From the NCBI GenBank assembly GCA_017405765.1, contig JAFQZS010000003.1:62001-126000 (forward strand): a stretch of 64,000 nt of DNA, written 5' to 3'. How positions within the stretch are numbered: position 1 is the stretch's first letter; every line of letters starts with the position of its first letter. Below, piece after piece: positions 41,160 through 51,840 of this stretch. The notes beneath the pieces were generated by a model. The model had not been told where the DNA came from and made no database searches. It was given only the letters and a program-made list of their open reading frames with translations. Both the position numbers and the translations under genes were made by a program. Source of the stretch: Clostridia bacterium (GTDB lineage Bacteria; Bacillota; Clostridia; Oscillospirales; RGIG577).

Positions 41160-41975
41160 ATGTTTACGTTTGAGGATTATAAAAAGAGCGCGGACTGCAT
41201 AAGAAGCATAACGGGCGATATAGATATTGCGCTGGTGCTAGGCTCGGGACTGGGGAAAATAGCCGAAATGCTTGAAGATCCCGTAAAGATACGATTTGAA
41301 GACGTGCCTAATCTGCCGCGTTCCACCGTTATGGGCCACGCGGGCGAATTCGTATGCGGAACGCTTCATAAAAAGCGTGTGCTCATTCAGAGCGGACGCT
41401 TCCACTATTACGAGGGCAACAGCTTTGAGCAGTCGGCCTACGCCGTGCGGCTCTTTAAGCTTCTCGGCGCGCGCGCGCTGATACTTACCAACGCCGCCGG
41501 TGGAATAAACCGCGCGTTTAAGGCCGGCACGATAATGATGATAACAGACCACATAAAATTCTTCGACGAAAGCCCCTTAAGAGGTCCGAACATCGGAGAG
41601 TTCGGGCCGAGATTCAACGATATGTCATATGTTTATTCAAAACATTTAAGGTGGCTTGCCAAGGGTACGGCGGCGCGTCTCGGCATAGACTTAAAAGAGG
41701 GCGTGTACGCCTTTATGCCGGGGCCGAGCTTTGAAACGCCGGCCGAGATACGCGCGCTCGGGATCTTGGGCGCGGACGCGGTTGGCATGTCTACCGTTGC
41801 GGAGGCCATAACGGCGGCGCACTGCTCGCTCGAGCTTCTGGCGTTTTCGTGCATATCAAACCTGGCTGCGGGGCTTTTAGATCAGCCGCTTTCTCATGCG
41901 GAGGTCATGGAGGCCGCAAAGCTTGTGGAAAAAGATCTGACCGCGCTTTTGGGCGAGGTAATAAAGGAGATATAA
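41160..41975 (+). CDS. purine nucleoside phosphorylase
   Basis: This enzyme cleaves inosine or guanosine with phosphate to the base plus ribose-1-phosphate in purine salvage. The 271-residue trimeric-type protein shows the phosphate site GSGLGKIAEML near residue 28, SGRFHYYEGN near 79, TNAAGG, and the nucleoside site GPSFETPAEIRAL followed by VGMSTVAEA. The usual motif ends VPE, so the Ala here is a small departure. The stop codon abuts the ahcY start directly, which links nucleoside breakdown with the methyl cycle. Confidence 0.93.
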   Translation: MFTFEDYKKSADCIRSITGDIDIALVLGSGLGKIAEMLEDPVKIRFEDVPNLPRSTVMGHAGEFVCGTLHKKRVLIQSGRFHYYEGNSFEQSAYAVRLFKLLGARALILTNAAGGINRAFKAGTIMMITDHIKFFDESPLRGPNIGEFGPRFNDMSYVYSKHLRWLAKGTAARLGIDLKEGVYAFMPGPSFETPAEIRALGILGADAVGMSTVAEAITAAHCSLELLAFSCISNLAAGLLDQPLSHAEVMEAAKLVEKDLTALLGEVIKEI

Positions 41976-43211
41976 ATGAGTATTATTAAAGATATCGGCC
42001 TTGCGCCGTCGGGACACGTAAAAATAGACTGGGCAAAGCGCCATATGCCCGTTTTAAATGAGATAGAGCGCGAATTTTTGAGAACTAAGCCGTTTGCGGG
42101 CAAAAATGTGCTCGTTTCGGTACACGTTGAGGCAAAGACTGCGTATCTTGCGCTTGTGTTAAAAAGCGGCGGCGCAAATGTGGCCGTGGCGGCCTGCAAT
42201 CCGCTTTCAACGCAGGACGACGTTGCGGCCGCTCTCGCTGAGAGCGGCGTCGAGACGTTCGCCGTTTACGGCGCTGACGACGAGCTTTATTATAAGTGCC
42301 TCGAGGAGGGCTTAAAGACGCGCCCCAATCTTTTCATCGACGACGGCGGCGACCTTGTGCATATGCTCCATACAAAGCGCCGGGATCTTATGGACGGGAT
42401 CTTGGGCGGTTCGGAGGAGACGACTACGGGCGTTGCGCGCCTTATCGCGCGCTCGAAGCGCGGCGAGCTTGAAATACCGATGATGCTTGCGAACGACGCA
42501 ATGATGAAGCATCTTTTCGACAACCGCTACGGCACGGGACAGTCCGTTTTCGACGGCATAAACCGCACGACTAATCTTATAGTCGCCGGGAAATGCGTAG
42601 TTATCGCGGGATACGGATGGTGCGGCAGAGGCGCGGCTATGCGCGCTAAGGGTATGGGAGCGCGCGTAGTCATAACGGAGATAGACCCGATAAAGGCCAT
42701 AGAGGCCGTTATGGACGGCTTTGAGGTAATGACGATGGACGATGCGGCGAAAAAGGGAGATCTGTTCATAACGCTTACAGGATGCTGCGATGTTATAACA
42801 GAAAAGCATTTCGATACTATGAAGGACGGCGCGGTAATGTGCAATGCCGGACACTTTGATGTGGAGATCGACGTTAAAGCTTTAAAAGAGACGAGCGTAT
42901 CCTCTTACGAGGCGCGCCGCAATATCGAGGGCTTTAAGCGCTCCGACGGGCGTACGCTCTATCTTCTGGCCGAAGGACGGCTAGTGAATCTGGCGGCGGG
43001 CGACGGCCATCCCGCCGAGATAATGGACATGAGCTTTTCGGTGCAGGCGATGACGCTTAAATATATTCTCGACAACGAAGAAAGCCTAAAGCCCGAGGTG
43101 TATAAGGTACCCGACGAGATCGACGAATACGTTGCGCGGGTGAAGCTTTCGTCGGGCGGCGTTTCGATAGACAGCCTCACGCCCGAGCAGGAAAGATATC
43201 TTTACGGATAA
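41976..43211 (+). CDS. ahcY: S-adenosylhomocysteine hydrolase
   Basis: This enzyme splits S-adenosylhomocysteine into adenosine and homocysteine, with tightly bound NAD as cofactor. The 411 residues match the shorter bacterial/archaeal form. Substrate-domain motifs SVHVEAKTAYLALVL, the segment FIDDGGDLVH and ETTTGVARLIARSK are present. The NAD site is VVIAGYGWCGRGAA, and the C-terminus ends PEQERYLYG. The start follows the phosphorylase stop without a gap. The MtaD-type deaminase at 0.9-2.2 kb may compete for the same substrate. Confidence 0.95.
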   Translation: MSIIKDIGLAPSGHVKIDWAKRHMPVLNEIEREFLRTKPFAGKNVLVSVHVEAKTAYLALVLKSGGANVAVAACNPLSTQDDVAAALAESGVETFAVYGADDELYYKCLEEGLKTRPNLFIDDGGDLVHMLHTKRRDLMDGILGGSEETTTGVARLIARSKRGELEIPMMLANDAMMKHLFDNRYGTGQSVFDGINRTTNLIVAGKCVVIAGYGWCGRGAAMRAKGMGARVVITEIDPIKAIEAVMDGFEVMTMDDAAKKGDLFITLTGCCDVITEKHFDTMKDGAVMCNAGHFDVEIDVKALKETSVSSYEARRNIEGFKRSDGRTLYLLAEGRLVNLAAGDGHPAEIMDMSFSVQAMTLKYILDNEESLKPEVYKVPDEIDEYVARVKLSSGGVSIDSLTPEQERYLYG

Positions 43212-43241
43212 TACGCGGCATATTGATTCAGAAGTTGAAAA

Positions 43242-43300
43242 AGAGAGCGCGGCTTTTCGGCATTTTTGTGGATTTGTCTTGAAAAGCACGCTCTTTTCAT
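43242..43300 (+). terminator. terminator after ahcY
   Basis: AGAGCG plus GCTTTTC pair with GAAAAGC plus CGCTCT over a long loop, followed by TTTTC. Confidence 0.55.
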
Positions 43301-43370
43301 GTATAATTTAACCGCATGGATTTGAATTTTCAAAAACAGGGATTCATATACAAGAAAGGAGCAGACAAAA

Positions 43371-44162
43371 ATGAGTTTGGTATTAAAAGAAGTAAAAGAC
43401 GGCGTTGCTATAATAAGGATGAACAACCCGAAGACGATGAACGGTCTTGACCTTAATATGACGCAGGCCGTTTACGATGCGGTCACCGAAGCGGGAGCCG
43501 ACGATAACGTAAAGGTAATAATCCTTGCGGGCGAGGGCAAGGGCTTCTGCGGAGGCGGCAACCTTGCCAATATGTATGAAAAGATAAAAAGCGGCGGCAA
43601 ATTCGATCCTTCCGAGTCGAAGCCCAACATGAACCGCCTGGCAGAGCTTGCATGCTATATGAGAGAAGTGCCGAAGCCCGTTATCACTGTGGTACACGGC
43701 GCGGCTGCGGGCGCAGGCGCAAGCCTTGCGTTCGTTTCCGACTTTACTATTTCCACGCCCGAGGCAAAGTATATAATGGCGTTCATAAACGTTGGCCTCG
43801 TTCCCGATACGGGCGGCATGTTTTGGATGGTAAAGGCGCTGGGATACAAGCGCGCGACCGAGCTTGCTATGCTGGGCGCTCCGTTTACGGCTGAAGAAGC
43901 GCTGAAGATGGGCCTTATCAATAAGATAGTTCCTCAGGAGGAGCTTTGGGACGAGGCTATGAAGCTTGCGAAGAAGTTAAAGAACAAGCCTATCGACTCC
44001 GTAAGATTCATTAAGGAAATGGTAAACGAGATAATCATGAAGGACGTAAAGAGCGCCCTCGCTCTCGAAGAAAAGAATATGCTCGCATGCATCGAGACAG
44101 ATAACTTCAAGGAAGGCGTTTCCGCTTTCATGGAGAAGAGAAAGCCCGAGTTCAACAAATAA
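43371..44162 (+). CDS. enoyl-CoA hydratase/isomerase (crotonase family), copy 1
   Basis: This 263-residue crotonase-fold enzyme acts on acyl-CoA. The oxyanion hole is visible in GKGFCGGGNLANMYE near residue 62 and in AAGAGASLAFVSD near 115. VPDTGGMFW supplies the region of the second catalytic acid (Asp in place of the common Glu). It starts after AAGAAAGGAG. A close paralogue lies 660 bp downstream with a lipoprotein gene between. No thiolase or 3-hydroxyacyl-CoA dehydrogenase is adjacent, so the pathway is uncertain. Confidence 0.88.
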   Translation: MSLVLKEVKDGVAIIRMNNPKTMNGLDLNMTQAVYDAVTEAGADDNVKVIILAGEGKGFCGGGNLANMYEKIKSGGKFDPSESKPNMNRLAELACYMREVPKPVITVVHGAAAGAGASLAFVSDFTISTPEAKYIMAFINVGLVPDTGGMFWMVKALGYKRATELAMLGAPFTAEEALKMGLINKIVPQEELWDEAMKLAKKLKNKPIDSVRFIKEMVNEIIMKDVKSALALEEKNMLACIETDNFKEGVSAFMEKRKPEFNK

Positions 44163-44177
44163 GAGGCGCGGCTTAAA

Positions 44178-44789
44178 ATGAAAAGAATATTTGCGTTTGT
44201 TTTGACTCTGGCGCTGTTGTTTGCTTTTTCGGCGTGCAGCTCGGATAAAAAAAGCGACGTGCAGGAAGGTAACGAAGCGGCGGCGCAGGAGACAAAGATC
44301 TCAGAAGACGTAAAAAAGTCCGTGTCCGGTACGGCCGAGCAGACGGCCAAGGTCCCCGAGCTTGCCGATTACGGATATGACGGCACGATTTTTACGTACG
44401 ACGGCGTCGATTACGATATGAGCGAAATAGCGCCGCCCACAAATGCCGTAATGAAGGCAGTGCCTGCGGGCAAAAATATCGTTGTAGAGGGACATATAAA
44501 TCCAAACATGAGCGCATACGCAGTATTTGACAGCGATACCCGCGAGTTTGGGGATATAATATACGGCACAAACTTTATATGGTATGACGACGATGTTTCG
44601 ACAGGAGTTTATGCATCATGGAACGAGGTCTGCCTGTATGACGGCACTCTCATTGCTTCGCTTGAACTTGGCGAGGGAGAGGTGATCTATGATTTGGCAT
44701 TCTCAGACGATCGCGCTTCTGTAAATATTACCATATTGAACGATACAAACGAGCGCACAGAGACGGTAGCGCTGGCTGCGGCACAGTAA
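44178..44789 (+). CDS. secreted lipoprotein of unknown function
   Basis: This 203-residue protein has a signal peptide and the lipobox AFSACSS (Cys at residue 20). A charged Glu/Lys/Ala linker to about residue 55 and a beta-rich C-terminal domain of ~140 residues follow; I cannot name that domain. It sits between two crotonase paralogues with 15 and 30 bp spacing. That is odd for a cell-surface protein and suggests insertion between duplicated genes or co-expression for an unknown reason. Confidence 0.75.
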   Translation: MKRIFAFVLTLALLFAFSACSSDKKSDVQEGNEAAAQETKISEDVKKSVSGTAEQTAKVPELADYGYDGTIFTYDGVDYDMSEIAPPTNAVMKAVPAGKNIVVEGHINPNMSAYAVFDSDTREFGDIIYGTNFIWYDDDVSTGVYASWNEVCLYDGTLIASLELGEGEVIYDLAFSDDRASVNITILNDTNERTETVALAAAQ

Positions 44790-44819
44790 AACGCATTAAA
44801 GAAAAAAGGAGATAACGAA

Positions 44820-45605
44820 ATGAGCCTTGTAATAAAGGAATTACGCGACGGCATATGCATAATTAAAATGAACAGCCCTAAGAATATGAACGCACTTGAC
44901 AGGGAATTGCGCGAAGAGCTTATATCAGTAATGAGCGAGGCAGCCAAGGACCCCGAGGTGAAGGCGGTAATACTTGCTGCCGAGGGCAAGGGCTTCTGCG
45001 CAGGCGGAGACCTGGGCGCAATGTACAAGGACATTAAGACGAAGGGCGGCTTCGACGCGACCGACGAGGATCTGGTAAACGTTGAGAAGCTTGCAGAATG
45101 CATGAGGACTATGGATAAGCCCGTTATAGCCGCCGTACACGGCGCGGCTGCGGGCGCCGGAGCAAGCCTTGCGTTCGCAGCGGACTTTACCGTAGCTTCA
45201 CCCGAGTCGAAGTATATCATGGCTTTTGTAAACGTAGGACTTGTGCCCGACACGGGCGGTATGTTCTGGTTAGTCAGAGCGCTGGGCTATAAGCGCGCCA
45301 CCGAGCTTGCTATGCTCGGAGAGCCGATAGACGCCGAGACTGCGCTTGAATACGGCCTTATAAACAAGATCGTGCCGCGCGAGGAGCTTCTTGATGAGGC
45401 TGTGAAGCTTGCAAAGAAGCTTAAGAATAAGCCCGTCGACTCCGTAAGGTTTATTAAGGAAATGGTCAACGAGATGACAATGAAGGACTTTTGGGAGTCC
45501 ATGGCAGCGGAAAGAAAGGGCTTCCTTTACTGCATGGAGACAGACAACTTCAAGGAGGGCGTTTCCGCCTTCGTTGAAAAACGTAAGCCTGAATTCAATA
45601 AATGA
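44820..45605 (+). CDS. enoyl-CoA hydratase/isomerase (crotonase family), copy 2
   Basis: This 261-residue paralogue of copy 1 has the same motifs: GKGFCAGGDLGAMYK, AAGAGASLAFAAD and VPDTGGMFW. The second halves of the two proteins are nearly identical, including ALGYKRATELAMLG and the ends KEGVSAF and KRKPEFNK. The first third is more diverged. Both catalytic regions are intact, so both copies probably work, perhaps on different chain lengths. A hairpin follows the stop codon. Confidence 0.88.
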   Translation: MSLVIKELRDGICIIKMNSPKNMNALDRELREELISVMSEAAKDPEVKAVILAAEGKGFCAGGDLGAMYKDIKTKGGFDATDEDLVNVEKLAECMRTMDKPVIAAVHGAAAGAGASLAFAADFTVASPESKYIMAFVNVGLVPDTGGMFWLVRALGYKRATELAMLGEPIDAETALEYGLINKIVPREELLDEAVKLAKKLKNKPVDSVRFIKEMVNEMTMKDFWESMAAERKGFLYCMETDNFKEGVSAFVEKRKPEFNK

Positions 45606-45610
45606 TGATC

Positions 45611-45642
45611 GCGGGCGGTTATGGGGTATCATAGCCGCCCGC
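45611..45642. terminator. GC hairpin after the crotonase cluster
   Basis: GCGGGCGG and CCGCCCGC pair, with additional ATG/CAT pairing inside. No T-run follows. Confidence 0.5.
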
Positions 45643-45713
45643 AAATTATGTAAAACATACTGTTTTTGCGGCGCATAGCCGCGTTTTTTCTATCTTTTTT
45701 CAGACTTTTAATA

Positions 45714-45742
45714 TTGAAAGAAGCGGCATGTTCGTGTATACT
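45714..45742 (+). promoter_or_regulatory. guaB promoter
   Basis: TTGAAA (45714-45719), a 17-base spacer and TATACT (45737-45742), 44 bp before the start codon. No guanine riboswitch is visible in the short leader. Confidence 0.8.
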
Positions 45743-45744
45743 AA

Positions 45745-47247
<1,503 letters not shown>

Positions 47248-47260
47248 AAACGCACGGTAG

Positions 47261-47292
47261 ACGCACAGGTATTTTTTGCCTGTGCGTTTTTT
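47261..47292 (+). terminator. guaB terminator
   Basis: ACGCACAGG and CCTGTGCGT pair around an AT-rich loop and end in TTTTTT. Confidence 0.9.
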
Positions 47293-47372
47293 GTAAATTT
47301 TTGTGGACTGATCTCATATAACGTGGTATTATGTAAATTGAATATCCGTACCGCAAAAAAGGGGGGCGATAT

Positions 47373-48410
47373 ATGAGACGCAGATCACGAAGGATCATTG
47401 CCGCGCTTGTGATCGCGGTCTTGATACTTGCCGGCGTTACTGCGGCGGCGGAGGACGAGCTTATAGTCACGCCGTCGAAGCATAACGTGGAGGTCATGGG
47501 AAAGAAGGCCGATCTTCAGGCTTATAACATAAACGGATACAATTACTTCAAGCTTCGCGACATAGTCGAGGCTCTGGGCTTTTACATAGCATGGGACGAG
47601 GCGCTTCAGAAGGTGACGGTATCGGACAAGCCCATAAACTCCGGTTCGATATTCATAATGATAGATCCCGGCCACGGGGGAAACGATCCCGGCGCGATGA
47701 ACAAAAGCGCCGGTTTATATGAGAAGGATATAAATCTAAGCGTGGCGACGAGGCTTGCACAGCTGCTTCGCGACGAGGGATTCATCGTAGGCATGACGCG
47801 CACGGACGATATGACTCTCTCGGTAACGGAAAGAATGGATATGATAATCACACGCCGCCCCGATCTTTACATAAGCGTACATCATAACGCCTCTGACGAC
47901 GCTTCGCGCTCCGGCGCGTACGTGCTGTGCCAGATCGACGATAAGTATGGCGGACGCTCTACGAGGCTTGCGGGCTTTTTGAGAGAAGAATTTGAAAACA
48001 TAGGTCAGACGTATCTCGGAAACATTTACAGAAGCGGTTCGCGAGGCGATTATTACGGCGTGCTCAGGGCGGCGGCAAGCGTTGGCATTCCCGCCGTCAT
48101 CACGGAATTTGCCTTTATAGATAATCCGACAGACGTAAAGCTCGTGGACACTAAAGATAAGCGAAAGGCCGAGGCCTTAGCTATTTACAAGGCGGTAATG
48201 CGCTTTTTGGACAGGCCCGAAAGCGAGCATTCGAACAGTGAAGAAGAAATAGAGGAGACAAGCGGCGGGACCAACGAGGATGCCCCTTATGAGGACGCAT
48301 CGGACGATGTTAAAAGCCCCGCCGAGATCCAGCCCTCCGATGTGGGCGGAGCCGATGAGGAAACGGGCGACGGCTATCCGCTCGCAGGAGAAAGCGAGAC
48401 GGCGGAATAA
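47373..48410 (+). CDS. N-acetylmuramoyl-L-alanine amidase with copper-amine-oxidase-N-like domain
   Basis: This is a 345-residue exported cell-wall hydrolase. After a signal peptide (~1-26) comes a stalk domain of the copper amine oxidase N type (YNYFKLRDIVEALGF), common in clostridial cell-wall proteins. The Amidase_3 catalytic domain follows: zinc ligands in IDPGHGGNDPGA, Glu in AGLYEKDINLSVA, His in SVHHNASD and the final Glu in VITEFAFIDNP. It cuts the bond between MurNAc and L-Ala in peptidoglycan. The last ~60 residues are acidic and disordered. Germination or cell-separation roles are possible. Confidence 0.92.
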   Translation: MRRRSRRIIAALVIAVLILAGVTAAAEDELIVTPSKHNVEVMGKKADLQAYNINGYNYFKLRDIVEALGFYIAWDEALQKVTVSDKPINSGSIFIMIDPGHGGNDPGAMNKSAGLYEKDINLSVATRLAQLLRDEGFIVGMTRTDDMTLSVTERMDMIITRRPDLYISVHHNASDDASRSGAYVLCQIDDKYGGRSTRLAGFLREEFENIGQTYLGNIYRSGSRGDYYGVLRAAASVGIPAVITEFAFIDNPTDVKLVDTKDKRKAEALAIYKAVMRFLDRPESEHSNSEEEIEETSGGTNEDAPYEDASDDVKSPAEIQPSDVGGADEETGDGYPLAGESETAE

Positions 48411-48511
48411 AAGATGAGCTTTTTACGCTTATCTTGAAAAAATAAAAATACAGCAGTATACTTTTTACGGGCATATATCGGATCACACAGAAAATGAAAA
48501 GGGGAAAAGAA

Positions 48512-48677
48512 ATGAGTAAGAAAATGTTAAAAAGCATTTTCTTGCATAGCTATGGCTCTTACTTTAGTATGTGCTCTTGCAGCGTACGCCGGCAATTCCA
48601 CAAAGGATGCACAAAAAGAAATTGACGCGGCAGTCGTTGCGGGCGACCTTCTCGAGCAGGGGGTTAAGATTTTTTGA
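48512..48677 (+). pseudogene. small secreted-protein gene broken by a frameshift
   Basis: An ATG at 48512 after GGGGAAAAG begins MSKKMLKS. The signal peptide then continues in another frame as AFSCIAMALTLVCALAAYAG, followed by about 28 residues (NSTKDAQKEIDAAVV...GVKIF) and a stop at 48675. One base gained or lost around the run of A near 48529-48533 would restore a peptide of about 54 residues. The interval 48411-48785 holds nothing else I can identify. Confidence 0.55.
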
Positions 48678-48785
48678 TAACGATGCGACCGACCGTAAAA
48701 AAAAGACGAACGACCGCCTTTTTGATCAAACGCGGCTTTAAAGATAAATTGGAATTATTAATTATGGAGAACGGAGGAATCAGTT

Positions 48786-49505
48786 ATGGAGAACACGAAC
48801 AACACACCTGTCTCTGCCCAAAAGAAGAGACGCATGACGGAAGAAAGACTTGAAATAGTCGTGGCCATTTTTCTGGGCGTTACGGCTCTGCTTATGGCGT
48901 GGTCAACGTGGATAGGGGGCCTTCACGGAGGCAATCAGGCGACCAATTATACGATGAGCAATAATCTTGCCGCTGAGGGCAACGCCGAATACAACGCGGC
49001 GAACCAGTCGCTCATTCAGGATATGATAACGTGGAACAGCATCATGGACTACGCGACCGAGCAGGAGATAGCCGAGCTTAACGGCAATGCGGCCGAGGCC
49101 GAGCTTATTGAAGCGAAAATGGAGAAGCTGATGAATGACAACTGCTCGTCTCAGATGCTCGACGCCATAATCTGGGCGTCGGATCAGGAGGAGGACGTTT
49201 CTCCGTTTGAAATGGAAGGATTTTTTGAAAGCTATTACGAGGACGCGAACGCCCTGCTGGCGGAGTCTCAGGCTCTGCTTGAGCAGGGGCAGAAAGACAA
49301 TACGAACGGCGACAAGTTCGGACTTGTCAGCGTCATTTATTCTGTGGTGCTCTTCCTTTTGGGCATCGTCGGAGTATTCAAGCGCCTGCCGAACCGTGTT
49401 ATCGTGTTCTGGATAGCGATAGTAATGCTTGTTATAGGCACGATATATATGCTTACGATACCTCTGCCTACGGGATTCAGTATAGGTTCGTACTTTCAAA
49501 AATAA
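48786..49505 (+). CDS. membrane protein of the DUF4337 type
   Basis: This is a 239-residue membrane protein with one N-terminal helix (residues ~25-43), a long extracytoplasmic or cytoplasmic helical region rich in Glu, Asn and Ala (~45-170) and two C-terminal helices (~180-200 and ~207-228). The arrangement, with a conserved Trp after the first helix, resembles DUF4337 proteins, whose function is unknown. It has an AACGGAGG site and ends in a strong terminator, so it is a single-gene unit. Confidence 0.7.
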   Translation: MENTNNTPVSAQKKRRMTEERLEIVVAIFLGVTALLMAWSTWIGGLHGGNQATNYTMSNNLAAEGNAEYNAANQSLIQDMITWNSIMDYATEQEIAELNGNAAEAELIEAKMEKLMNDNCSSQMLDAIIWASDQEEDVSPFEMEGFFESYYEDANALLAESQALLEQGQKDNTNGDKFGLVSVIYSVVLFLLGIVGVFKRLPNRVIVFWIAIVMLVIGTIYMLTIPLPTGFSIGSYFQK

Positions 49506-49510
49506 GACAA

Positions 49511-49540
49511 AAAAATACCGCGCAGCCGCGCGGTATTTTT
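49511..49540 (+). terminator. strong intrinsic terminator
   Basis: A 13-bp perfect stem (AAAAATACCGCGC with its complement) and a 4-base loop, ending in TTTTT. Confidence 0.9.
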
Positions 49541-49689
49541 CGTTCAAACAATATTTTTCGACGAAAAGCGATAAATTGTTTTTTATTCTTTGAAAATGTT
49601 ATATAATGTTTGAAGAAGAAAAGACGCACCGCGTAAAAAACAGGCTTTATCAGTCTGAGGAATAATAAAGAAGAAAGGTTGTGTTTGAT

Positions 49690-51804
49690 TTGAAAATGAA
49701 AGCTTTGGCAAAAATACTGGCAATAATAATTGCCGCAGCCATGCTTTTCTGTCTTGCGGCATGCGGCTCCGATTCGGACAGCTCGGGCTCGCAGAGTTCG
49801 TCGTCGCTTACCGCAAAAGGACTCAATATGTCCGTGAACCGCTCGACCGGACGGCTCACGATGGACCGCCCCGAAGGCGCGTCCGGAGAAAGCATGGGAG
49901 AAGCGGGCACTTGGACGATATTCGTTTATCTGTGCGGCACCGATCTTGAATCAAAATACGGCATGGGAACGAACGACCTGCAGGAGATGATAAACGCCGA
50001 CGGAAGCGACAGCGTACGTTTTGTAGTACAGACGGGCGGAGCGTCCAAATGGCAGAACGACGTAGTTGAAAACGGAAAGATACAGCGCTTCCTCGTACAG
50101 GACGGAGAGCTTTACGCGCTCGACGAAGGACCCGCGGCCGATATGGGCAGCGTCGATACGTTTTACGACTTTTTGAGCTGGGGCGTTGAAAATTACGCAT
50201 CGGAGCATATGGGCGTAATATTCTGGAACCACGGCGGCGGCAGCATCACGGGAATCTGCTTCGACGAGCAGAACGAATTTGATTCGCTCTCGCTCAAAGA
50301 CCTTGACCTGGCGTTTGCGGCCGTTTACGAGAACATGACGCAGAAGTTCGACTTCATCGGCTTCGACGCCTGCCTTATGGGTACGCTCGAGACGGCCAAC
50401 ATACTTGCTTCGTATGCCGATTATATGTACGGCTCGGAAGAGTCGGAGCCGGGATACGGCTGGGATTATACCGCCATAGGCTCCTACCTTGCGGCAAATC
50501 CCGATGCTGACGCAGCCTCGCTCGGAGAGGTGGTATGCGACAGCTTCTATAAGTCCTGCGCGGATATAGGCCAGGAGAGCGGCGCGACGCTTGCCGTTAT
50601 AGACCTTTCGTATATGGACGAACTTGTTGCCGATTTCAACACCTTTGCGCAGAATATGTACGAGTCGGCAGAGGACCCCGACTCTCTTGTTTACATGGTG
50701 CGCGGCATAGAGGGCGCGGAAAACTTCGGCGGCAATAATAAGAGCGAGGGTTATACGAATATGGTAGACCTCGGTGCGCTCGTTTCGGCGTGCGCTCCCT
50801 ACACGGAAGGTGCGGACGAGGTGCTTTCGTCGCTTGACAACGCCGTAGTTTACCGCATAGCGGGCGACACTCATAAGAATGCATCCGGACTTTCGCTTTA
50901 TTATCCGTTAAGCGTACAGGGCTCCGAGGAGCTTACGATATTCGGCGGCGTGTGCGTGAGCCCCTATTATCTGTCGTTTATCGACAGGCAGAATTATGGC
51001 GGCGTAAATCAGGGCAGTACGCAGGGTTACAGCGACGAATACTGGTACGACGAGGACGGCAACTGGAACTGGGCTTCCGAGGGGAGCGGCGACCAGGAAT
51101 ACTGGGAGTATGTCGATTCCTATGAAGTTACCGGCGAAAGCTCGCTAATCACGTTTGAACAGGAGCCGATACTCGACGACGAAGGCGACTTCTGGTTCGT
51201 GCTCGACGATGACGGCTATTATTACGCGTCGAACGTTTACGGATACGTTTACGAGCTTTCCGAAGACGGCGAGGACTTGATAGAGCTTGGCGAAACGTAT
51301 GATATAATAATCGACTGGGACAACGGATATTTCTGCGATGACTTTGACGGCTACTGGATGTCGCTTCCCGACGGACAGAATCTTGCTACATATATAGTTG
51401 AAGTGACTGACGACGCAATAATCTACACTTCGCCCATATTCTTAAACGACGAGCAGACTAATCTGCGACTGCGGCAGACGTTCGACGGCGATATTACGAT
51501 AGAGGGCGCATGGGCCGGCATTGACGAGAACGGTATGGCAGCAAAAGACATAGTACAGCTTAAAGAGGGCGACAAGATAGTGCCTATCTATTATTCGTAT
51601 GCTGTAAACAGCGATGATGAGTCCTACTATTACGGCGGAGAATACGTATTCGAAGGCGCGCCCGAGATATATTACGACATTATGGAGAGCGCCGATTATC
51701 TTTTCGCATTCTGCATAGACGATATTTACGGCGACTATTATCTCACTGAATACGTTATGTTCAACGTGGAGGAGAACGGCGACGTATATTACTACGAGTG
51801 GTAA
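49690..51804 (+). CDS. clostripain-family (C11) cysteine peptidase lipoprotein
   Basis: This is a cell-surface protease of the C11 clan CD family, which cleaves after basic residues. The signal peptide carries the lipobox LAACGS. Catalytic His is in IFWNHGGGS near residue 179 and Cys in GFDACLMGTLE near residue 226. The last ~250 residues form a Tyr/Asp-rich domain that may bind calcium or substrate. The start is taken as TTG at 49690, 11 bases after AGAAAGG; GTG at 49681 and ATG at 49696 are alternatives. It opens the secretome block. Confidence 0.9.
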   Translation: MKMKALAKILAIIIAAAMLFCLAACGSDSDSSGSQSSSSLTAKGLNMSVNRSTGRLTMDRPEGASGESMGEAGTWTIFVYLCGTDLESKYGMGTNDLQEMINADGSDSVRFVVQTGGASKWQNDVVENGKIQRFLVQDGELYALDEGPAADMGSVDTFYDFLSWGVENYASEHMGVIFWNHGGGSITGICFDEQNEFDSLSLKDLDLAFAAVYENMTQKFDFIGFDACLMGTLETANILASYADYMYGSEESEPGYGWDYTAIGSYLAANPDADAASLGEVVCDSFYKSCADIGQESGATLAVIDLSYMDELVADFNTFAQNMYESAEDPDSLVYMVRGIEGAENFGGNNKSEGYTNMVDLGALVSACAPYTEGADEVLSSLDNAVVYRIAGDTHKNASGLSLYYPLSVQGSEELTIFGGVCVSPYYLSFIDRQNYGGVNQGSTQGYSDEYWYDEDGNWNWASEGSGDQEYWEYVDSYEVTGESSLITFEQEPILDDEGDFWFVLDDDGYYYASNVYGYVYELSEDGEDLIELGETYDIIIDWDNGYFCDDFDGYWMSLPDGQNLATYIVEVTDDAIIYTSPIFLNDEQTNLRLRQTFDGDITIEGAWAGIDENGMAAKDIVQLKEGDKIVPIYYSYAVNSDDESYYYGGEYVFEGAPEIYYDIMESADYLFAFCIDDIYGDYYLTEYVMFNVEENGDVYYYEW

Positions 51805-51840
51805 TGCATATATAATTATTTTAAGAAAGGAAGATGTAAA

